DNA from: Theristus sp. LFF4_11
Taxonomy: Eukaryota > Nematoda > Chromadorea > Monhysterida > Xyalidae
Reading direction: 5' to 3'
Length of the DNA: 64,000 bases
NCBI GenBank assembly: GCA_030248135.1
Contig: JASANC010002517.1
Coordinates: 1-64,000 of the forward strand
Shown here piece by piece: positions 1-11,954 of the stretch. Positions within the stretch are counted from its first letter, which is position 1. The number at the start of each line of letters is the position of its first letter. Both the position numbers and the translations under genes were made by a program. The notes beneath the pieces are model-generated. The model did no database searches. It worked only from the letters and a program-made list of their open reading frames with translations, and was not told the DNA's origin.

Positions 1-1300
1 ACAGGGCCTTAAAGAACTCTGCAAGATCTTTCACGTGAATACTGTGTGAGGTTCCAGAAACTGTGCAACTACGAGATACGGTAGGGCTAAAAAGGTACAC
101 TTTGCGAAAAATCGCAAAAAATCGAGGGTTTTTTAACTTCCGCGCCCTAAAAACGACCTTTATAGGCATAATCAGGGGGTACTCAGGGGGTAAACCTAAA
201 GCGCCTTGATTAGTAGAATGTCCCTGCACCCTTGGTTTAAAAACTTTCCCATGTAGCGCAGACCCCCCCCCCCCCACTCTTATTTGCAAACGGTGTTAAC
301 GTGCTTGCTTGCTTTATCGTATTGGGACGGTTGGAATGGTGCGCGATACATGTTTTCTCCGCTTTTCACTTTGTGTGTACTTTTTCCAGTTACTGTTGCT
401 CTCTGTCATGCCGCAGTGCACTGAATCGATTTCAATTTTCAACTGCCGCTGCCCTATCGGATGACAGACATGCATCCATGCGCTGCCTCATTTTCGCGCT
501 TTCTGTCTTGTTCTCTGTAAACAGAGAGAAGAACGGCTTACTTTTGAAATACACGAATGCATGCCGTGTAGCTGATTGGATGCATTTGAATTCTGCGTGC
601 TGATTGATCGTTCCAAACATGATATGATCGCGTGCTTTGAGTTTTTGACTGTGTGGAAATATGAGAAACTAAAAAAATGGACTTGTAACGATGTTTCTAT
701 CCCAGACAAACAGTTTGCTTTAAATTGTGCCGAAAATTGTGTTTGTCGCAAGTCGGAACACAACTGACGTCATCTTGCAATTGACAATCCGAATTCTGCT
801 GGTCGTTGGGTTGCATTTTATGAGACCAAGTTGTAACGTCAACACACAATTTCCCCATGATGCAATCAAGTGGCAATTGAGAAAACGACCCACCGAAATT
901 ACGTGCCAGCCGTTGGCCAGTTACCTGGTGTACGGTAAACCACAAGTGTGACTAAACCACAAAGCTTGTGAACATGCGGTATTGCTGCGAAGTCAAAAAA
1001 ACCTGCGTCACACCCAATTCAGACTTACGTCACAGCCTGAGCTGAATAACTAACAAATTGCCATGTTGGTGAGACACGTTTGTCATGTAACTTCACTCGA
1101 ATTGTTTGTTATGGACGGTTTGCAGGTTGACTTTCAATGAGCAAAAAGTGTCGTGATCACCGAGCTCTAAAACCAACAGTTCAAAGCAAACCAAACATTT
1201 CACTTTTCACATGAACCTTTTCGTGCGAACTCAAATAGCAACAGAACCCTTTCACGTGAAAGCCACACAACAACAGCATTAGGTCGATTTTGAATGCAAC
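1..1300. other. Intergenic DNA, no gene seen
   Basis: This stretch lies downstream of the beta-lactamase-like gene. Short open frames exist on both strands but none resembles a protein family or is flanked by convincing splice sites. A run of about 13 C lies near 266-277. I see nothing else in it. Confidence 0.5.
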
Positions 1301-4214
1301 TCAAAATAGATCGCGATTCACGACTTTACTGAGATCATTTTCAAAGGCCAACAGCGACAGCTGCGCCTGCTGCGTGTCCATGCGCAGCTCGTGTCGTCTG
1401 TTCGTCAGAATCGTCCACGTCAGTCCGGAGCGGTACTTCTCGACGTAGGCGGCCGAGCCGGGCATCGAACCGGAATGCCACCAGTCGTGATTGTGGTTGA
1501 ACGACCAGCCCAGTCCGTACGCATTGTGCGTTCTGCTCGGCGTGATCATGCGTTTGATGCTTTGCGCCTGTAGGACGTCTTTCGTCTCCGCCCACCCGTC
1601 GACGCACAGCACGAATCGCACGTAATCAGACGCGCTCGACACCCAGCCGAGCGCAGAGTCGGCGCGGCTCAACGGGAAGTTGTATGGGGCGTCTGTGCGG
1701 GTAAAAGTTAGTGGATGCGGGTAACAGTTAGTGGAAACAAAAAGCTGTATGTATGCAAATTTGGAACGGGTTACAGTTAGTTGATGTGTGGACAGTTATA
1801 AACTGAAACAACTTCACGAACACACTCACCCTCCGAAGAATAGTACGTCGGTTCGCGTCCCGGGTGAAAATTCGAGTTTGACATGTTGCCCGCGCCGCAC
1901 GGGACGAGCACTTCGCGGTACACAAACTCCGAGTAAGACATTCCCGAGCGGGCCTCAATGATGCGTCCCAGCACTAGATAGCCGAAGTTCGAGTACTGAA
2001 ACATGGTGCCTGGCGGGCGCTTCAGTGGAATACTGTCGATCACCCAGTTGATCAGCGCCGTGCGCGACAGCTTTTCGTGCATTTTCACCGGGTCGTTCTC
2101 GGCTGGGTTGCTGGACCAGCCTGAAAAAAATATATAAAAACCAGACATTGTACACGCAAGAAAGACAGAATTTCATTTAAAGTTTAGTTTTTGTGAGACG
2201 GACTCATATAATGTTCCGGCTCTGATTAAAGAGAAATAGAGAAAACCGTTGAAGCCAAGCCCAAGCAGAAATTTTTCGTTTTCAAGTAAGAACAGTAGCG
2301 ACTGACAAGGTTTACATACAATCACGCAGTTATCAAGTTTTCACCAGTTTGCCTATGAATTGCTCATAACGCACGAAGCGCCAACTGCAACCGAGTGCAC
2401 AATTTACCAACACTGTGCTCAAGCAGCATCTGCACGGTCACTTGCAGCACGAACGTCGCGTATGGCGCCGTGCCGAAACGGTTGCCGAGCACCGAGCCAG
2501 GGCCGAACACACGATCGCTCAGCGACAGCCGGTTCAGCTCAACCAGGCGCAGGATCGCTGCCGACGTGATTGGTTTGCTGAGGCTGGCGACCCTGAGACA
2601 AACAGCTCTTGTGTGGAGTTCAGTGTTACGATGGCGACACCAGTCACTCAAAGCAACATAATTACCGTAAAGTCTTGCATATAAGGTCTCCTTATATAAA
2701 TTTGAAAATCAAAAATTTCTGAAAAAAGGGGGTTTTTGGGGGGACATTTTGTGGGGGGGGGGGGTTTTTTTAAGGGGAGATGAGGATTCGGGGGTTATAA
2801 ACGGGGTGGGAATTTTACCAAGTCAAAAATTTGAATTTTTTGGTTTCCCGCCGTGTGACACTCCGCCCACTTTTGGGTGGGGGTCTTATAAGTGGGAGGA
2901 ACCTTATATGCAAGACTTTACGGTAATCCATATTATATTCTTGCAAATTTATTTGGTTTTTCAAATGTTCAAGAGACACTAAAATTGGCTCGCACGGTTG
3001 CCAAACGTGTTTCTTTTCAATAATGGATTTTATGTTTGCCTAAATATAGTTTCGATTCCGACAAAATTCAACTGAAACGACTGCCTCACAATCCACCGAT
3101 AACGCCCACCTGAACATGTGCTCGGTGGTCATTTTCTCGTTGTGCTCCGTGTTCGCCCATCCGTACGCGCGAGCGAGCTTGACGCCCGCCGGCACACCAA
3201 TCGCGAGACTGAGCCCCTCGATCGAGTACTTGCTCATGAACGCCTGCACGCTGCGGTCGAGTCGCGCGACGAACGCACGCCGTCGGGCGTTCTGGAAATC
3301 CTCGATCTGACGGCGTTGCTCCGCCGTCAACTGGCGAATCGCACGCGCCAACTCCGGCTGGCTGTACCGTCGAATGGTGCGCTGCTTGCTCTGCACCGGC
3401 TGACTGATGAACCGATGGCGATGCGACTGTTGTGGCTGCTGCTGTTGTTGGTGCCCGATCAGGAGGGCAGTTGGGTGCGCGGTGACTTCGGACGATCGCT
3501 GCGTGTTGCTGTGCGGTGACTCGTCTGAGTGATCGGTGATCGAGTGGCGTTCGGAGGAGTGCGACGTTGTTTCACGAGACACTTCGGCGGCCGTTTGTTC
3601 TTTCTGAGAAACTGTCGTTGCTGAGTCCTTCACTGTCGTTGTTGTTGTCGACTTGTTAGTCGTACTCGTTGCCGTGGTCGTCGTCTGCAGCAGATTGCCG
3701 AAACGAGCCTTGTTCGTCTTTCTCGTGTCGAAAATCGCAATGATGAAATCGTCGACCGGTTGCAGTTCGTTCTCAGCGGATGCGTCGCCGTTGAAGTGGA
3801 TCGGTGGGAGTCTGGTGATTCCGGAGATGCGTCGTTGCTGGCCGATCACCCGTTGAATTGGTTGTGCTGACTTGCGGATGAGCACCAGTGGCGCTGTGGT
3901 GGTGGTCGTCATTGGAGTGGTCGAGGAAGTTGTGCTTGTGGTGGTTGTGAGTGTTGTAGTAGTTGTGGTAGTAGTGGTAGTTGTTGTTGTGGTAGTAGTG
4001 GTAGTTGTTGTAGTACTAGTAGTAGTTGTTGTTGTGGTAGTTATTGCGGGCGAATTCCTGAATTCAGCTGTGACCCACGTGGCTGGTTTCACTTCCCGTT
4101 TCCGTTGGTCAACACGAACAGATGGTATGCCATACTGCCAAAGAACCGAGTAATACGGCGACTTTTTTCGGTTGACGGTTCTCGATCGCTGGAATGATTG
4201 TAGCGCTCTTGAAG

Positions 4215-4301
<87 letters not shown>

Positions 4302-4645
4302 GCTGGTTGAATTGGAGTGGACTATCGAAAATGATGGGCTGCGTAGTACGTGTTCTGAATTCAGATGTGGACGTGGATCGCGTGGGAAGCGGCGGCGGCA
4401 GAAGGTTGAAATTGCTGTGCTGTTGACGAAAGATCCAGTGGCTGCAATGAAACACAAAAAATGCGCAATTCATGTTTTAATTATGGAACAATTCACATTT
4501 GGTTTTACCTCTTCACCTGTTGCGGCAACCGATCAAAGTTGACACTTTCACTGAGTTGTCCGTGCGTGGTCGCTGTGATCGCAAACAATGACGCAATGAT
4601 GAATGTCAAAACCGAGAAACATTTTCGTCGATCAAGCACCATCAT
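1301..4645 (-). CDS. Secreted serine beta-lactamase-like protein (LACTB/LACT family), 778 aa
   Basis: Five exons on the minus strand: 4645-4509, 4441-3110, 2592-2408, 2120-1830, 1692-1301; phases agree and the sum is 779 codons. The N-terminus (MMVLDRRKCFSVLTF..., about 30 residues) is a signal peptide, so the product should enter the secretory pathway. Residues about 47-430 are low complexity: a pure poly-Asn run near 94-121, long Thr-rich tracts and Gln/Arg-rich stretches. The C-terminal half is a class C beta-lactamase/penicillin-binding fold with SLSK (S493, K496; the SxxK nucleophile), YSN (594-596) and HSG (721-723, the KTG position). These are the catalytic motifs of LACTB and the C. 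elegans LACT proteins, which act as serine proteases or esterases rather than antibiotic hydrolases. Substrate unknown. Vertebrate LACTB is mitochondrial; this one appears secreted. The first in-frame ATG pair was taken as the start because it opens the signal peptide. Confidence 0.86.
2665..2923. mobile_element. MITE, about 259 bp, TA target duplication
   Basis: Terminal inverted repeats start CCGTAAAGTCTTGCATATAAG and are flanked on both sides by TA, as expected of non-autonomous Tc1/mariner-type elements. It lies in the intron between exons 2 and 3 in transcript order of the beta-lactamase-like gene. It contains G-rich runs. A shorter relative is at 13673-13747. Confidence 0.85.
3885..4052. 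repeat. Degenerate GTN repeat encoding Thr-rich tract
   Basis: Irregular GTT/GTA/GTG units on the plus strand are ACN (Thr) codons in the minus-strand beta-lactamase-like gene. Synonymous variation shows that this tract is older or less slippage-prone than the pure Asn tract nearby. It may be a mucin-like O-glycosylated spacer in a secreted protein, which is inference. Confidence 0.85.
4215..4300. repeat. Pure GTT/AAC trinucleotide microsatellite in coding exon
   Basis: About 28 uninterrupted GTT units on the plus strand, read as AAC (Asn) codons in the beta-lactamase-like gene. A perfect codon repeat of this length is expected to be length-variable between individuals. Confidence 0.95.
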
Positions 4646-6266
4646 GCGAACGCTAGCGAGTGGTGTTTCGGTTGTGGAGTTTCATTTGTGATCACCAGTG
4701 ATGGTGTTGACATGAACATGTATCGTCATGCTTGACAATTCTCATCTTCTCATCACATCATCTTCTCATCATGACAAACTTCATCCAGTTTTGTAAAAAA
4801 AGTTTTTAAGTGAAATAAAAAACCGGTTTGATTGAAATTTTGATCTCGACATAATTTCAAAGCGATCCGCACGATCGTTTGAAAAACATTTATATACTTT
4901 AAACACGTTCAGAAGGAATAATTTTTTATTGTCGCATAATGGGCACTGGTTTTAGACGGTCGTAGTTGACCTGTGAAAGTCGGGACTTTCGAGTTGTGAA
5001 AACTGAAAGTGATTTTCCAAAAATATATATAATTAATTTCAATAAACGTAAAACTGGCGTCTGTGTAAACACACTTCAGCGGCGTGAGCTGAGCAGTGAT
5101 TGATTGATTTGCTTCAGTGCAACTTGATCGGCATGTTCAAATGAAAGTCATCGTATGCTTCAGTGATAACAAATAGGTTTATGCGCGTGTTGCACAACTT
5201 TGATCGAACTTTGACAAAGAACATGTTTTCAATTCTGCAAAAAGTGGTGTGTCATCAATTGGTGTACTACTACTGGTGGTTGTTCATGAGTGTCTTCAAT
5301 AAAATACATAAAATTGTATCCGTCATATATCAAAGTGTACATCATAAGCATACACACGTTTACATTTATGCTTGGTTGCATTGGCTAATTGGAGCTGATC
5401 AGATGAGAGAAATGGGTGAAAATGACACGGAAGGCGTTAAAAAGTTTTGAAAGTGATAGTAACTTGTATGTATGAACACGGGGATGTGATTCGGACTAAT
5501 TATCGAATGGAAAAATCACTTGCAATGTCACTGAACATGTCAGTGTTCTCTGCTGCATGATACTGACAGATGGTCTTCAGTGTTAGGAATTGTTATCTTC
5601 AGTTTATGAAAATGTTGGAAGAGAAACGGAAATATTTTGCACTTTATAAGAAAAGCTAGTAATAACCTCGACAAGAATTGAGAGTTCAAAATGTTGCAGA
5701 ACAACCTACGTGCAAAAACATGAGCTAAAGGAAATCGCAAAAATGTTCTGACGAAAAATAATTCAAGGACATGTTGAATTTGTTTGTGAAATTTTTTTTG
5801 ATATTAAGTAAACGCATATATAAGTGTACCTGAACGCCTTTTATATTGGCTGTGTGTAAAATAAGTCAATAAATAACTGACTTGTTCTGAACTGAATCGT
5901 CTCAAGTTTTGTCTTTATTAAACCGTTGTTCTTCGTTGAAAAACCAACCAAAAACAATCGGGTCACCGCTCACCACCATGTGCGTTGTTCCAAAACAATC
6001 AATTTCGATTAGAAAACATGATTCTACAAATTGTTGGGGAAGATAAAATTGAAAGATTGAGCAGAATGCTGTTTTCTTTGTATCGTGATTATGTTATTCA
6101 TTCTTCATATTTATCACTGTTAATTTTTCTCACAAAAAACACCACAGTGAACAACTAAAAATAACTATTGCACAAAACAGTAAGAACAGACATTCAAAAG
6201 GCTGAGAATGAATGACAGTTACAATTGCACATGCGAATACTCCCAAAGACGAGCAAAATCCGCGAA
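4646..6266. other. Intergenic DNA upstream of the beta-lactamase-like gene
   Basis: Contains the presumed promoter of the minus-strand beta-lactamase-like gene and, towards 6266, the 3' flank of the two-transmembrane gene. No coding region or repeat is evident. Confidence 0.4.
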
Positions 6267-8421
6267 TCACGTATCGTACGCCTTCAAGCATTTGCTTTTC
6301 CACTGCGGCGTGTTCGACACAGTCAATGGTGGTGGTGAGACGCTCTTGCCGTGCGCGTGTGCCTCGGCACTAATTGAAGCTGAATTGTCCGCGCTGCTTC
6401 TCGAGTCGCACGACTCTGTGTCGGTTGAGTTCAGTTGCTCCGTTGTCCCGGAGCTTGACACTTGCTCCCCGGCGAATGTTTGCTCATCAGTTGCATCAGT
6501 TGCGACTTCACCGGCGTCATTTATAGCAACATCGTTGTTGTTGCTGTCTGCCAGCTCGATGTCTTTCGAAAGTCGATCATCGTCGCTCTGAATCTCAATC
6601 AACCCGGAGTCGTCAATGATCTTTAGTTCGCTGATGAAAATTGGCGCTGAACGTTTCTCTTGATCAGCATTGTCGTTGCGAACGTGCTCAGTGTTATTAT
6701 TGTTGTCATTGCACTGTGTCGTGGTGTCGTTGTTGACCACCATGATTTCATCGTGAACGATTTTGTTGCGCGGAATTGTAGACGACGCATCGTCACTGAC
6801 TGAGTTCAACCCGCTTGGAGCTGCTGCAAAAAGGATCACAAAAAACGGTCAACCAGTTTCGTTAAGACGTTTTGTTCGTGTAAGTGTCGTGTACGGTATG
6901 ATCGAGAAAACATGGCAGTTTTTTCAGGGAGCAAGGAGCGCGCGAAACTTCAGTTAATAAAAAAAGACGTTTGGAAACCCAATTGTGTGTCAAATTTGAC
7001 TTGTTTCTTAAAATTTAAATTAAATTAAATTAAAATTAAAATTAATCCCTGCTATTCTGTTCTACTCTTTGTCCATTGCACACACCGTTGGCATTTTTCG
7101 ACAACTCCCCCCAGTCTTGGACTAGTTTCGCCTTTATTGAAAAGACAAGGACCGCCTCATTTATTCAGGTATGGCCTATTTCTTCAAACGTGTCCCACTT
7201 AAATGACGTCATGTGCCGCCAAACATGCGCTTGCCGTTCACAGCAAACCCAGTTTTCCGTTTAGCCGGTTTCTTTCCGTAAACAAATGGTGAATGTCGAA
7301 TCAGTCACACCAAACTGACATTTTAGTACCTGTACTTTGACAAACGGGCGTTTTTTAAAACAAATGACGTCATTTTAGTCCGGACACGTTTGAATAAATC
7401 CACAATACATATACTGTAATTTTTTTGCAAAACAAAATTAACAAATAACTCACAGAAAGTGCGGAACACAGTGGGCAGCGGAGGCCTGTACAACTCGTCA
7501 TCAAAGTATTTCGCATGGCCACGTCGTTTTCGATAGTAGCCGATCACCCAGACAACGCCCAACAGAATCCAAACGGCAACCGTACCACTGGAACACCAAT
7601 GATTGAAGTAAGATAGATCGCTCAATCAATCAGATTCAGGAAGATTATTCAGTGGGATTCTTGAAAATATGGGGATTCAAACGCGATCCCAGCCATGTTG
7701 TCCAGTTATGTGTCGCGCACTGCACGAAACTTACCAGAACTTTTTTGCATGAAATGAAAACCGCGATGCCGATCGAAGTTGTTCAAACCGCCAACATTAC
7801 CTCAGATCAGAGGGAGTTCTTGTAGAACACGCTCCCAGTATTGGAAATTGTTCCAGTTTACAAGAAAATGCGGGGGGGGGGGCGCCAGCTGGGTTTGATT
7901 ACCTCTTCTTCCTCTCATTCTGAAAAACAACAGTGCCAGAAAACCCATCCAAAACAACAAAACCAAACCGAACTCACGCAAAGCCGATGATGAGGCAAAT
8001 TTGAGTGTCGAGGTGCAGCGTCCAAGTGCCGACCGTCTCGCGACACCGTTTGCGATACTCCCTCGCGCGTTCCCATTGGCGCCACTCGTGCTCGCTCTCA
8101 AACAGCACCCGCTCGATCGCCATGTCGGAGCCGCCCGTGTGCTCGGACTCCATCCATGTTCGGCCTAAGAATAATTAATTTCTGTTGATTTGTTGATCGG
8201 TGATTTGTTTGTTCACGTCCATCCAGATTCAGCTGAACTGAAACAAACTTGAGAAACTTTCAGTTTCAAACTCTGTTTACCTTACCCTCTTCTTTCAATC
8301 GTTTTTTGATGCTGTCAGCATCGGCGTCACAATTGTAACGCAGCCAAAATGTGTAGCCGAGGAACGCCAACGAGAAAACGACGCTGACGAACGTGGTCAA
8401 CACGAACGCACGGCCCAACAT
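6267..8421 (-). CDS. Unknown two-transmembrane protein with acidic Asn/Ser-rich tail, 337 aa
   Basis: Four exons: 8421-8286, 8164-7978, 7587-7454, 6823-6267; phases 1, 2, 1 agree and total 338 codons. The ATG at 8421 is preceded in frame by a stop at 8460, so the start is well supported. Residues about 5-27 (AFVLTTFVSVVFSLAFLGYT) form a first hydrophobic segment, followed by a charged loop rich in Glu, Arg and Trp. A second segment lies around residues 100-125 (GTVAVWILLGVVWVIGYYRK) followed by a basic anchor. The last about 185 residues are hydrophilic, rich in Asp, Asn, Ser and Thr and probably disordered. I do not recognise the family. The layout would suit a hairpin membrane protein or a signal-anchor protein with a cytosolic tail. 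Confidence 0.75.
7172..7405. mobile_element. MITE copy 1, about 234 bp, TA target duplication
   Basis: Imperfect terminal inverted repeats containing TTCAAACGTGTCC face each other and TA flanks both ends. A second copy at 28665-28897 is similar over its whole length. This copy lies in the last intron of the two-transmembrane gene. Confidence 0.88.
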
Positions 8422-9696
8422 CGTTGGTTTCAATCGAAAGTCGGCGTTGTCGTCGTTTCAGCTCATTTTATGCAGTTGTGCAGCACTTTTTTTCTTCAAA
8501 TCACCTACAAAATCTGATAAGGAAATATGGGAAAGGTGCTTTTTAACAGTGATTCAGCTGTTGGGGGATAGAAATCCACAGTGGAACAAAACAAAACTTA
8601 TACTAAAGTTCATAAACTGCATTCAACGGAAACGACAGGTGACACAACACAATGAATCCAAAGTGACAACAATTGTTGGACTCGTGTTTATAAATATAAA
8701 CGTTTGTTGTGTGGGGCCGTCTGGCGGGCGGTCATTGTTTTGTCTCAATTTTCGTTTTTAAACCGAGTCGGCAAAAATAAATTGTTTTTTTCAACCAAAA
8801 TCGACAATAATATTATTGGTGCAAAAAATTATAAATGAAAAAAAAAAAAGAATTAAAAAAAAAAATATAGCATTTTACAAAAAGACAATTATAGAAAAAA
8901 TGCAAAATCTTATTTATTACAATTGATTACACAAAACAAACAGGTCATCTGGTGAAAAACCGGTGCTGATACTGAAGTCTGAAACAATCAAAGATTGGAT
9001 GAAACAAAACTCAATGCCCATTCCAACTCGAAACTGGAAATACACCAAACTGTACCAAACGAAACGAGATCTCTCTAACTCAACTGGTCCAGAAAATAGA
9101 AAAACCTCTTGAATTGAATGCGTTCAAAACAATGCCAAATGAATGAGAACAAATGTACAAAATCATTTCACCTGTGGTGTATTCTCGCGGGAAAAAGCGC
9201 AAAATCCACAATCAGTAATAAAAACTAAAATGAACACGCGCGCGCAAACGCAGAAAGAAACTCAAGGTCGGGCGCGCGGGACGCATGCAAACGCGCGTGC
9301 GCACGCCAAAGTAATGCGTGAAATAACCGAAATACTGACTGAAAAAAGCGAAATTCCAAAACACCAATTTTCCATCTATAATAATACAATGAGGCCACTA
9401 AAATTTCACCGGTACCTAAACATCGATTACCAATTATTTCTAATCAGACGCTTTTATGAGGTTATTTCCGTTATTGCCAACAACATTATAACTTACTTGC
9501 TAGTTGGTGCACAGAAAAGCACACAAAGAAAAAAATCTTTGTAACAGTATCATGTGCTGCAGAGGCTTCCAATTCGGGGTGTACACACAGACAGACAGAC
9601 AGACAGACAGACAGTAGTCACAGTTTTATGGATATGCATCATCATAAACTGCACAACGATAATCTTTGTGTCACTGAAAAAAACTCGCTATATGTA
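8422..9696. other. Intergenic DNA, A-rich
   Basis: Upstream of the two-transmembrane gene. It contains poly-A-rich DNA around 8820-8900 and a short ACAG microsatellite at the right end. No gene was recognised. Confidence 0.4.
9587..9614. repeat. ACAG microsatellite
   Basis: About seven tandem ACAG units just left of the palindromic transposon. Confidence 0.9.
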
Positions 9697-10834
9697 CAGG
9701 GTGTCCCAAAAAAAACATAACAAAAGTAAATGGCTCGTGCGGCCGACTGGTTGCACGTGAAGCCGTGAAATTTGAAACACTTTTAGAAAAAAGGAACACA
9801 TTTTTTGTGTCCAAATTTTATCCCGAAATTCCATTTTTTCAATAATATTTTAGCAGAAATGCGTAAAAACTCAAAAATCACCCAACTTCAGCATTTTGAC
9901 TCAGGATAATCATCGTTGTCGTCATCGAGATTCACATATGACAGTGGCGCAAGTTCATCTTCAGCTTCGTCTTCACTGATCTCATCAGATTTTCCCTCTC
10001 GACCCTTTAGTTTCACTTTTTTCAGCAGCCCAATGTCTTTTTCATTGTTCTCAATGATTGCCGACATTCGGTGTTCAAAATTGATGAGCAATTCTGGTGC
10101 AGCGCCCGATCATCGTTGATTTTTTGCACACCACTGCGAATTTTGGTTTTCAAATTGTCGAAAATGTTGGGCGCCGAACGGTACACAATTTCCTTCGGGT
10201 GCCCCAAACCCATAAGTCAAGAGGAAAATTGAAACAAGTGCGCGAGTGGCTGTCGGCGTCGTTCGGTGACCGCTGGATCGGCCGCATAGGCAGAATTGAA
10301 TGGCCCGAGAGGAGTCCGGACATGAAGCCTTTGAGTTCTGCGTTTGGGGGCATCTGACAGATAATGCGGGACATTTTCGGCGCCCACCACTGCAGCGGTG
10401 TGAAAAAAAATCATCGATGATCGGGCGCTGCACCAGAAAGTGATCATCAGTTTTAAACATCGAATGTCGTCGTTCATTGAGAACAATGGAAAACACATTG
10501 AGCAGCCGAGAAACATGAAACTGAACGAACGTGAGCATGAACATGATGACATCAGTAAAGTTAAAGCTGACGATGAGCTTGTGCCACTGCCAGATGAGAT
10601 TCTCGATGACGACAATGATGTTTATCTTGAGTCAAAAAACTGAATTTAGGTGATTTTTGAGCTTTTACGTATCTCTGCTGAAATATTATTGAAAAAGTGG
10701 AATTTCGGAATAAAATTTGGACACACAAAATGTGTTCCTTTTTTCTAAAAGTGTTTCAAATTTCACGGCTTCACGTGCAACCAGTCGGCCGCACGAGCCA
10801 TTTACTTTTGTTATGTTTTTTTTGGGACACCCTG
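9697..10834. mobile_element. Palindromic Tc1/mariner-like transposon remnant
   Basis: Both ends read CAGGGTGTCCCAAAA inward and are flanked by TA, the signature of IS630/Tc1/mariner elements. The arms (about 9697-10135 and 10395-10834) are inverted copies not only of the terminus but of the 3' end of a transposase gene: both encode an acidic tail like DDDND.YxESK reading outward. A central plus-strand piece (10236-10353) encodes RWIGR...EWPERSPDM, matching the region around the second or third catalytic acid of mariner-type transposases. Stops and deletions break every frame, so it is dead. It looks like a rearranged head-to-head pair of 3' ends. Confidence 0.85.
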
Positions 10835-10835
10835 T

Positions 10836-11954
10836 ACACTGTAGTTCAGTAAGTTGGCTGGCAGTGTAGAAATTTTCGAAATCTAAAATCTACTCGCGTG
10901 TCTGTTGCGGAATTTTGCATAAATTCCGCTTGTTCAATTACAGAGTTCTGTGTAACATGTGCGTCAAAAGGCAAACGAAACTGTTTATCATACACTGTGT
11001 GACACTACATCTCTGATATCTCGATGAGTTTTTAACTTTCGTAAACGTTTGAAAATGAAAAACGCGTGCATTTCGTTGTATCGGTTGTACGTACAATCAA
11101 ATAAGTGCCAGAAGAACACACAGACCCAGGAGCAGACATCGCCCCGTGAGAGAGTTGTTTCTTTTTGCGCATTTGAAAAATAATAACACTTGTTGGTATA
11201 GACAGTCAACGGAAGAAACCGTAATACGCCGTCGATTTTACTCACCCCACGGCAGGGGCAGTTTATATGTTAGTTAATCCAATGTCAATATCATTGACTG
11301 ATAAAACAACGACCGAAGAAGGGAGATTTTGCAAACTGACCTGTTTTAATTTTGCCTAAACTGATATCGGTAATCGGTATGCAACGAAAAATGTGCCGTA
11401 AATTTTAATAAATTTAATCAAGTTTAACTGATGTAATTTGCGTAAATTCTTGGTTCTTTCTGCGCAAAAAGGAGAGTGCAAAATCGCAGTAATTTTCGGT
11501 AATTGCGCGGTGAGATGCATAACTTTACTTAAAACTGAAATTATTTTCGGCATAACCTAAGTCAACACCTGGATTCTGGCTCTGGCGCAGCACTTGAAAC
11601 TGAACAATGTTAAGTTTTCGAATTTTACAATGTGGCAAAAAAAACGGCACAATTGTTCCTTTTATTCGTCAATGCAGTATTCAGTATATGTGGATTAAAA
11701 TTAGAAACAATATTCCGTTTTCTCTCAGTCACGATTTTTTTCAATAGTCTACAGATCCACTTTTTATAATTCGAGCTACAAGCGTCACAACAGTACAACA
11801 CAAAAGAAATTGAAAACTAAAAGTATGAAAAAAACAACCTGTACACGCGGACATTTAACAAAAATTCCAAACAAACCCGCAAAACTGAGTTGGAATTTGC
11901 ACAAAACAGTGAATCACATCAGGATACATTCCTGAACCTGACCCGGAAGCATCA
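10836..11954. other. Intergenic DNA
   Basis: Between the transposon remnant and the 3' end of the Cys-rich gene. No coding exon or clear repeat seen. Confidence 0.4.

Noticed and set aside
4172..4426. Plus-strand frames of poly-Leu/poly-Val over the GTT repeats
   Set aside because: They are the antisense of the Asn/Thr-coding exon of the minus-strand beta-lactamase-like gene.
10440..10643. 67-residue plus-strand frame in the palindromic transposon as a gene
   Set aside because: It is the transposase C-terminal remnant and is mirrored, diverged, in the other arm.
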